DNA of 64,000 bases from positions 67,001 through 131,000 of the forward strand of contig BLAL01000242.1 of NCBI GenBank assembly GCA_015698045.1. Reading direction: 5' to 3'. Source of the stretch: Rhizophagus clarus (lineage: Eukaryota; Glomeromycota; Glomeromycetes; Glomerales; Glomeraceae). Shown here one piece after another: positions 57,299 to 64,000 of this stretch; positions within the stretch are counted from its first letter, which is position 1, and every line of letters starts with the position of its first letter. The notes beneath the pieces are model-generated. The model was not told the DNA's origin, searched no databases, and was given only the letters and a program-made list of their open reading frames with translations. Made by a program: the position numbers and the translations under genes.

Positions 57299-59485
57299 AA
57301 TATTATTTATTAATAATTTTTTTTTTTATTTTTAGAATAATCTAAATCAAGAAAAAGATTCCAAAAAGAAGTCAATTATTAATGGTGCATTGAATTTTGT
57401 TTATTATATTCGTGATTATTGGCGTGGAGATTTGGCTATTGGATGGTGTATATATGGAAGAATTATTGCAGCAGATTTATTACAAGTTTCATTAGATCAA
57501 ATTCCAAAATCAAACAATCAACTTAAGTCTTTTAACAGTGAATTAAAGGTTCATCAATTGCAAAAATATCAAAATAATGGTCATCTTTTACGCTTTAATG
57601 TTTTAAGTGTAGATTTAATTAACAGTATTACACCAAATATTTTTTTAGTTGTGTTTGCAGTTTGTTTTTTAGATTTCTTTTTAAAAGAACGATATGAATC
57701 ATATGCATCATCTTTAAAGAATTTAACTTGAAAACCATTATAGTCAATTAACATATTACACACCAGATTCTAATCGTGATAAAGCTGCTGAACGTATCTA
57801 TAAAGAAAAAAAAAATAATTCAAATTGAATTCAATGGTAATACTTTATACCTTTTGATTGTTTCAGATGCTTCAACTAACTTTGAACCAAAAACATATAT
57901 TATTCAATTACTTCCCAATGTTACATGTCAATGTATGGATTTTCTATCTCGTGGTGGTGCATATAAACATCTTAGAGCATCAGTCATTTGGATTAATTGG
58001 TTGCGATTACAACCACCTATCCCCAAAATATTACAACGCTCTTGATCGTCAAAATTTGCCATATATTTCTTTGCCAACACAAGATGAAGTAATAAAAAAA
58101 TTTGGAATATATCAAGGTAATTAATAATAAGTAAATTGTTTAAATAAAATTAATATTTTTATTAAAATTTATTTTTTTAAAATACATTTTCATCATAACT
58201 CTAAAATAGCTTCGCCACTATCACAAGATTCTCTTCATGATCTTGAAATAACACCAACATCACCTAATGATCATGAAAAAAACACCTTATATTCCTAAAA
58301 CGCTGCCACCATCTTAAGATCCCATAAAATCATCCTTACCACTTCATGACCAAAAAAATCAAAATAGAGAGTTCATGAATTCGTCATTAAATCATAGTGC
58401 AGCTATTTGGAAACAAGAACACATTACATTAGCTACGAATTTACTTGCTAATTTAAATGAAATAAAATTTACTACAAAGAATATAAAACAATTATCTGCT
58501 AACGTACCTGATGGAGTAGAAGAAAATGCTAATTGCATCTATTCTGGAAAAAATTGATGAAAATGAAGACATGAAAAAGTTAAATGACGTTTCAAATAAA
58601 ATTTGGAAAGAACAAAATACTCAAGGCAAAAGGAATAAACACATGTCAAAAGAAAATATATATCCTTTATCACCTTCAAAAAAACAGCGCCGTCACGAAT
58701 CTAATTCAATATATACTTTGTTATTTTATCCTAACGTGTATTTTGTTTAATTTTATGTATTTTGCTTTTACAAATTTATAAATAAAGCATATATTAGAAT
58801 AGAGTAAATGGCTATAATATAAATTATGAAATTTTCAAAGTGTAGTGAGTGTAAAAAAAAAAAATTTGGCGCGCGTACTTCGAAAAAAAAAATGATTATG
58901 ATGTAATGCAAAATTTACCGACCATCTCAAAGTGGGTCGGAGATCGGCATATGCATCCGAGGGTAGTGTTGTAGGATTCCCCACACGCTGGGATTTATCT
59001 TACCCACACCGCCCTCGGAGAGATATGATGTCTAACCGTCACCGTTCACGTGATGGCCGCGTTCGCGTTGTTTTTTTTTAGTAGTCTGATCTCTATTTGT
59101 CACGCACCCTCGGATGTCACCTGTACTACCAAAAACATATAGCCGAGGGTGGTGTGGTAAGATGATCCACACGCTGGTTACACAATATTCCTTAAATGGA
59201 ATTTTCACGTGGATTTAAGTGTTCGTCTTGATGAGATTTGGTATGGGATTTGAGATTTGGATTGACCTCTAATTCAGTGATGGCAAATGACCAGGTTATT
59301 TGTCCATTTTGAGATGCTAGTCATTTGGGACATTTGGGTCATTTAAAATTAATGCTTTATAATTTAGGCCAAGTTTATGATTCCGGCCAGAATTATGAAT
59401 TTATAATATCAGGTGAAATTTTTTTATTGAAAATTCTAAAGTATTTTAATAGAACTTTAACCGGAAATTTTTAGTTAAAATGAAC
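57299..59485. repeat. 2.18-kb tandem duplication, copy 2 (contains 3' MULE pseudogene)
   Basis: Direct repeat of copy 1 at about 98% identity by eye. It holds the same NFVYYIRDYW block (57,390), the same Tyr-for-Cys SWIM motif and the same stops, so the damage predates the duplication. Differences include Cys to Arg after DYW, a 36-bp deletion near 59,450 and an extra GC-rich insertion at 58,990-59,180. It has no 5' half of the transposase. Confidence 0.9.
58955..59180. mobile_element. GC-rich insertion with inverted-repeat ends (MITE-like)
   Basis: Copy 2 of the 2.18-kb repeat carries about 185 bp absent from copy 1. The insertion opens with CTTACCCACACCGCCCTCGG (58,999) and closes with CCGAGGGTGGTGTGGTAAG (59,143), which are near-perfect inverted repeats. 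CCACACGCTGG stands on both sides (58,980 and 59,171) but once in copy 1. A further CCGAGGGTAGTGTTGTAG at 58,957 and in copy 1 at 56,777 is another end copy. Either a MITE inserted with an 11-bp duplication, or copy 1 lost it by recombination between the direct ends. Confidence 0.65.
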
Positions 59486-60740
59486 AAAAAAATTTTTTTT
59501 TAATTTGTATGCATTAGTAACTAATACGAATCTGCCGATCAAATTTTCTAACTATAAAAGCATTAGATCAGCAGCAGATGATATTTTATGTGTAACGTTA
59601 AAAAAAAATTTAGCCATAAAACAGAAATCATTAATTAAAAAGGAAGCATTTTATCCTTATTTAAAAGTACAAAATTTTTTATTATTTAAAGATCGGATTG
59701 CTCGATTGTAGGGTATTTCACAAGAAATTTTACGGTAAAAATGTATTAAATTCAGCCATTTAAAAAATTTTTTTATGTAAATAATTTTTTTCTTTTTCTT
59801 TTTTTGTTTTTTTTTTTAATAAAAGATGACTAGCTTTTCATGTTTTAAAAAATTGACAATTTCAAGATAAAGTTAGTGTTTCAGTACAATATTGATGCAT
59901 TCGTACATAAAATTTAAGGGGATTATCTAAGTGCACTATTACAAATAATTTATGCACCACCCTGCGTCGAGTTACCATATTACTAAACTCAAAATTTTTC
60001 TTTTCTTTGAATGAATTGTTTATATGCCGATTAACATTATTATTCAAAATCCTAAGAACAGCTGTCGACAAAAAGTTTAAGGTATCGTTAAAGTTTAATA
60101 GAAAAGAGTTCAAAACGTCAAAGTATCTTGTCGAACGAAACTTCAAAAACAGACCTCATTTGTCATTTTCTAAAAAAGAAAATTCAGTCATTAAAAATTT
60201 TCTCAAATTTAAAAAAAATTATCGCTCTCACAAAAAAAAAATCACTATTTTTAGCTTATAAAACTTAGACTGCTTCTAAATGATTTTTCCGACACAATTG
60301 GCGTTTTATGCAATGCAAGTCTCTTTCAGCCCCTAGCTTGAGAATCCTATTTGGCAGTATGTGTCATCTGCACATCTGTCATGTAACTCATTATGACCGA
60401 GCGTGCAGGAAATTTTATTTCCAAAAATTTTAATTTTTAAATTAACAAATAAATTAATTATTATAATTATATCGTAACACGTGGTACATCGCGTAACAAA
60501 AGACTTTTACGCAAAGTGATACAAATGTCCGAGTACTGTGAGACGATGCATATATTGCATGTGTTGTATGCTCGATTTCTTAATAAAGCAAATATACCGT
60601 ATTTATTATATAGATTGATTAAAAAGCTCGTTCTCACGAAAAAAAAAGCTCTTTTTTTCATTTCCTGATTTCCGTTTATTAACCACAAACACTTTTAGTA
60701 TTTCGATATTTTCTTTTTTTAAACCACTATCCGGACATGA
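59486..60740. other. AT-rich stretch with weak open frames
   Basis: Frames at 59,505-59,711 (IKFSNYKSIRSAADDILCV) and 60,007-60,261 (FKVSLKFNRKEFKTSKYLVE) have partly protein-like, Lys-rich composition but no splice or family support. They may be relics. A minus-strand overlap at 59,862-60,146 is a shadow. I call no gene. Confidence 0.35.
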
Positions 60741-60744
60741 CATT

Positions 60745-61990
60745 TCAGTAAGTTTTTCCGTCCTTTTTTTCTTAATTTTTTTTTTATCTTAACGAACAGT
60801 TTCAAAGTTCATTATTCCTTTTATAGTTAGTTACTTTTCAGCTTTTTGGATGGAAGCATAGAATCTTGGTGAAGAAATATGGACGATTAATTGTGAACTA
60901 ACATCTCCTTGTTCTGCAGATTTTTTAAACTATTTTAATGCTTGTCCGATATCTTATTGTTTAACTTCATTACCAGCAAAATAATATGTCCAAGAGTAAA
61001 TTGAGCGCTCAGATTACCATTCTCTGCAGCTTTTTTAACCTTTTTTTCGAATTTATTTATTCTAACGGAACGTTGTTAACGTTTCAATTTTCTATTTTTT
61101 TAGATGGTTGGTGATGTTTAAATCTTAACAAATAATTGAAAAGAAGCATTACCAACAGTATAAGCAATGAAAAAGTACTTTAAGCGCGTAAATTTCAGTG
61201 CGGATTTCAACCTTATATATCTCTTTATTTTATTTTATTTTTTAATGATCTGTTTCGTTATCTTTAGACGACTCTTTCGGTTCACTTTAGGCATTTTAGG
61301 CGCGTGGAATTTTGATGATTAACGATATGATGTGATATTATAAGTTTTATTTTTTTTTTAATTTTTCATTATTTTAACGGGCTTTACTAATAGTTCTTTT
61401 TTTTTTATTTTATAGTCAGTCAGTTCTTCAGACCTCGAGAAGTGGATATCAAGGTTTTGTTTAAAAAAAATTCATCTTTTTTAACAAAACGATCAATTTT
61501 TGTCATTTTTCATTTTTTTTTTTAGGCGATCAGTTTCTCAAATCGGTAAGAATGGAAGTAGTTTAATGAACTATTTCTTTAATGGAACGTTTTTAACGTT
61601 TCATTTTTTCTTTTTATAGGTTTTTGACTCTTATATGTAAATGGGTGATACTACTGAAAATGAAAACAACAAGTTTCGCGAAACGTGAGTTTTCCTTATT
61701 TTCTTTAAATAATTAATACTTTCTAGGTTCAGGTTTCAAATTTGAACATTGAGTCAGGAATCTTCTTTTTGATGGAAACGATTACTAACGTTACCCGTTT
61801 CTTTTGTAGATTCCAGCTTCGGTTGATCTTTGGATGGTAAGTTTTGACTTCGAAGCTTTATATTTTATTTTTTATTAAAAACATTTTAACGTTTTTTTAT
61901 TTATTTATTTTTTTGTAGGTTCTTAAAAGTATGGATTAGGAGTGTTAGGTTTCGGAAATGGTAAATTCTGTTGCGAAAATAGACCATTTT
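60745..61990 (+). repeat. array of intron-like units with shared near-palindrome (array 2)
   Basis: T-rich runs ending in TAG occur at about 60,823, 61,100, 61,265, 61,413, 61,523, 61,617, 61,723, 61,806 and 61,916. Several are preceded by motifs such as AACGGAACGTTGTTAACGTT (61,063), AATGGAACGTTTTTAACGTT (61,580) and GAAACGATTACTAACGTTAC (61,774). GTAAG-type donors follow some short segments: ATCG|GTAAGA at 61,545, GGATG|GTAAGT at 61,836 and TTCA|GTAAGT at 60,749. TGGAATTTTGATG at about 61,303 matches TGGAATTTTGACG at about 18,528 in array 1. No protein results from joining the short segments. Confidence 0.6.
60893..61040 (-). pseudogene. Sel1-like repeat remnant
   Basis: On the minus strand KKAAENGNLSAQFTLG is followed, after a one-base shift, by YYFAGNEVKQ, a stop, DIGQALK, a stop and FKKSAEQGDVSSQ. 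Alternating (W/F)(Y/F)KKAAEnGN..AQ..LG.YY..G.GV..D..(K/Q)A..WF.KSAEQG is the Sel1-repeat pattern. One repeat and the start of the next remain. It lies in the opposite orientation within array 2, so the T-rich TAG units cannot be its introns. Confidence 0.6.
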
Positions 61991-64000
61991 TTCTTTTATT
62001 TAATAGAAACACTTTTATCTCATATAAATTTTGAATTATAGATTTTAGTATAGAGTTATTTTATAAAATTTGGTAATAATATAATGTATAATCTTTATAT
62101 TTAACAATAAAACAACTTAACGTTATTTAACTATTAGAAATATTCTAATGTTACTTACCTATTGACGTAATCATTCATCGATATATTCCTCTAAAAAATT
62201 TTTCGATAAATAATACAACCTTGATAAAAATATAAATTTCGCTCCGAACTTCATAACGGTTCCCGTTTCCTAGTAAATACGGTTCACTTTTGATCATGAA
62301 AGATTGAATTTCGTTACATCAAAAATAAACACGTGATATATGTGTTACGATCGTTTTTACCGTAATGTAAAAAATCTGCCAACTACTTATTTTTTATAAA
62401 AGACTCATTCATGCTTTTGTGCAATAGTTTAAGATACTCTTTTTGACAAAGTTTATCTTGAATCATTTTATTTTCACCTTTGCTTAGGAATGTGTACTTT
62501 TTAGTTATGGGGTATGGTGACATAAGAACTAACTGAATCAAGGTTATAATATGGTTATTTAATTGAATCGAGTCACGCTTTTTGATTTAGATCAAGCCTA
62601 ATAGTCTGGCAGTGATACAAATGTCTATAACACAAAATAAAAATATGTATTTTTTCAGCTCTTTAAAAAATTCGAAAATGAAATGATTATAATTCGATAA
62701 TTATGATTTAATATCACTTTATTAATTCTTTAACATTTCGAAAATAACACTACAATTTTTAAATACACCTAAATTAGTTTATTTATTAATTTATTCATAC
62801 CTATCTTAATGTGCAGCAAATAATGAAGAATTCCAATTATAATAATAAATCTTAACCGATTTACATGTGTTTAACATCTCGATAAATTCAGCAATCTTGA
62901 TGTAACCATTTCGCTACGAATTCTCACACGTATGAGTTAACTATATGTTATATAGTATGAGTGGATTTTGCACAAAGTTAATAATAATGATCATATGATA
63001 TGATCGTGGTTATACATATGTAATTTTGTGTATTAAACAAATAAATAAAGTGATGGAACTTTTTTTTTTTTTTTGTTTCGACTACAATCTGGGAATTGGT
63101 TGGGAATTTATTTTTTTTGACCAGTAAAGTAAGTGTATTTTTTAAAAGTAAATCAAGTTTTGAAAGAAACTTGAAGTATTTTAAAGTTACTTAAAGAATT
63201 AATTTTATAAAATTTAATATTTTTTTGTTTAATTTTAATATCTTAACAAAGATATAATGAAAATTATGATATAATATCATCAAAGATACTAAAGTTTTTT
63301 TTCAAAATTTGTATAACATAAATTAATAATAAAGTTTATCTTAATTGATTACGTGTGCGTCGAATCCTCCCATATGATGTTTGCACAAATTCTTTCAGTA
63401 CATATTATTATTATATCTAATATATTAAATTTTTTCGTGTATAACCGTGACGTTTAGACTACTAATTTATACGTGTGTTACCGTAACGTTTAGAATACTT
63501 ATTTATACATGTGCACGTGTTAGAATACGCATTAACCGTGCCATTTTAGTAAAATACAATTTTTTAAAATCCTCAAATTATTTTTCAAAAAAAAAAAAAA
63601 ATTTTATTACATGCATTGTAACAACGTTTTTTTTTTAACGTTTCCTCCAGAATGTTGATTATTTTTTTATTCTTCATTCCTTATTGCTTATTGTACTATC
63701 TATCTTTAACTTATCACCTATTTGTTCTGTGGCACTAAACAACTAAATATTATGATTTTTGTTCTTTATTTGACTTTAGGAATTTGATGTTGAGCAGTTC
63801 CATATCTTTTCATTAATTCCTCGCTTATGCTACGTTTATTATCTGTTGACAAGTCTCGTCTTTCTAGAATATTCTTTTATATTCTCTTATCATTATTGTA
63901 CCACCTTACGTAAACATGGCTGAATGCTTTTTTTTTGTTGAGAATCTTTATACTGTCCCAACTTATTTAAATTTCTAATAAATATCTTGTTCACTCCCTA
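61991..64000. other. AT-rich intergenic end of the window
   Basis: No coding exon is supported. Poly-T at 63,060-63,074 and poly-A at 63,588-63,600 are simple runs. CCCGTTTCCTAGT near 62,263 recurs from 2,777. A 36-bp tandem repeat is listed separately. Confidence 0.5.
63441..63530. repeat. 36-bp tandem repeat (ACCGTRACGTTTAGA core)
   Basis: CCGTGACGTTTAGACTACTA at 63,445 returns as CCGTAACGTTTAGAATACTT at 63,481, each followed by ATTTATACGTGT or ATTTATACATGT. A third partial (CACGTGTTAGAATACGCATT) follows. An overlapping open frame is the repeat translated. Confidence 0.75.

Noticed and set aside
1..64000. CRISPR array or prokaryotic operon
   Set aside because: No regularly spaced identical repeats with unique spacers occur. 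Genes have spliceosomal introns and no ribosome-binding sites, so the DNA is eukaryotic.

Overview
The window looks like a nuclear contig from an AT-rich, repeat-rich arbuscular-mycorrhizal-type fungus (Glomeromycotina, Rhizophagus-like). This is an inference. It rests on short GT-AG introns, on tyrosine-kinase-like genes with a CxxC zinc ribbon and a WTSGNExID linker, on Sel1 and F-box/leucine-rich-like remnants, on a DUF3684/sacsin-like ATPase, and on decayed MULE, Ty3 and LINE-type elements. No tRNA, rRNA or CRISPR array was found.

Layout. 1-9.8 kb: AT-rich DNA with a two-copy 215-bp repeat, a minisatellite and two weak small-ORF candidates. 9.8-10.6 kb: broken Ty3-type gag. 11-17 kb: a 5.3-kb segment with unrecognised minus-strand coding exons; an internally deleted copy lies at 29.46-30.63 kb. 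18-19 kb: an array of intron-like units with a shared near-palindrome, matched by a second array at 60.75-62 kb. 20.1-27.1 kb: two head-to-head kinase genes, A (minus) and B (plus). 28.1-29.4 kb: retrotransposon remnant with a CCHC knuckle. 31.9-37.7 kb: 14-exon DUF3684-like gene with a GHKL ATPase start, an octapeptide-repeat insert and a HELAH motif near the end; a decayed relative follows to 39.0 kb. 40.1-43.6 kb: third kinase gene, C. 43.8-44.3 kb: TCCGGAC-rich cluster. 46-46.9 kb: F-box/leucine-rich-like pseudogene. 50-51.4 kb: inverted and direct duplications. 52.2-53 kb: strongly G/T-skewed minisatellite. 53.6-59.5 kb: decayed MULE transposase with a SWIM motif, whose 3' half is tandemly duplicated. 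60.9-61.0 kb: Sel1 remnant.

The most notable system is kinase paralogues A, B and C. Each carries a series of single-exon units (zinc ribbon, linker, kinase N-lobe) joined by phase-0 introns. Only the last unit keeps the glycine loop, and it joins a complete catalytic C-lobe. In all three genes a GTAAGT donor overlaps an apparent TAA stop, and splicing there would instead add a 7-nt coding exon ending Asn-Leu-stop. Reconstructed exon lengths sum to whole codons in A and C. B is one base short because of a frameshift in exon 1.
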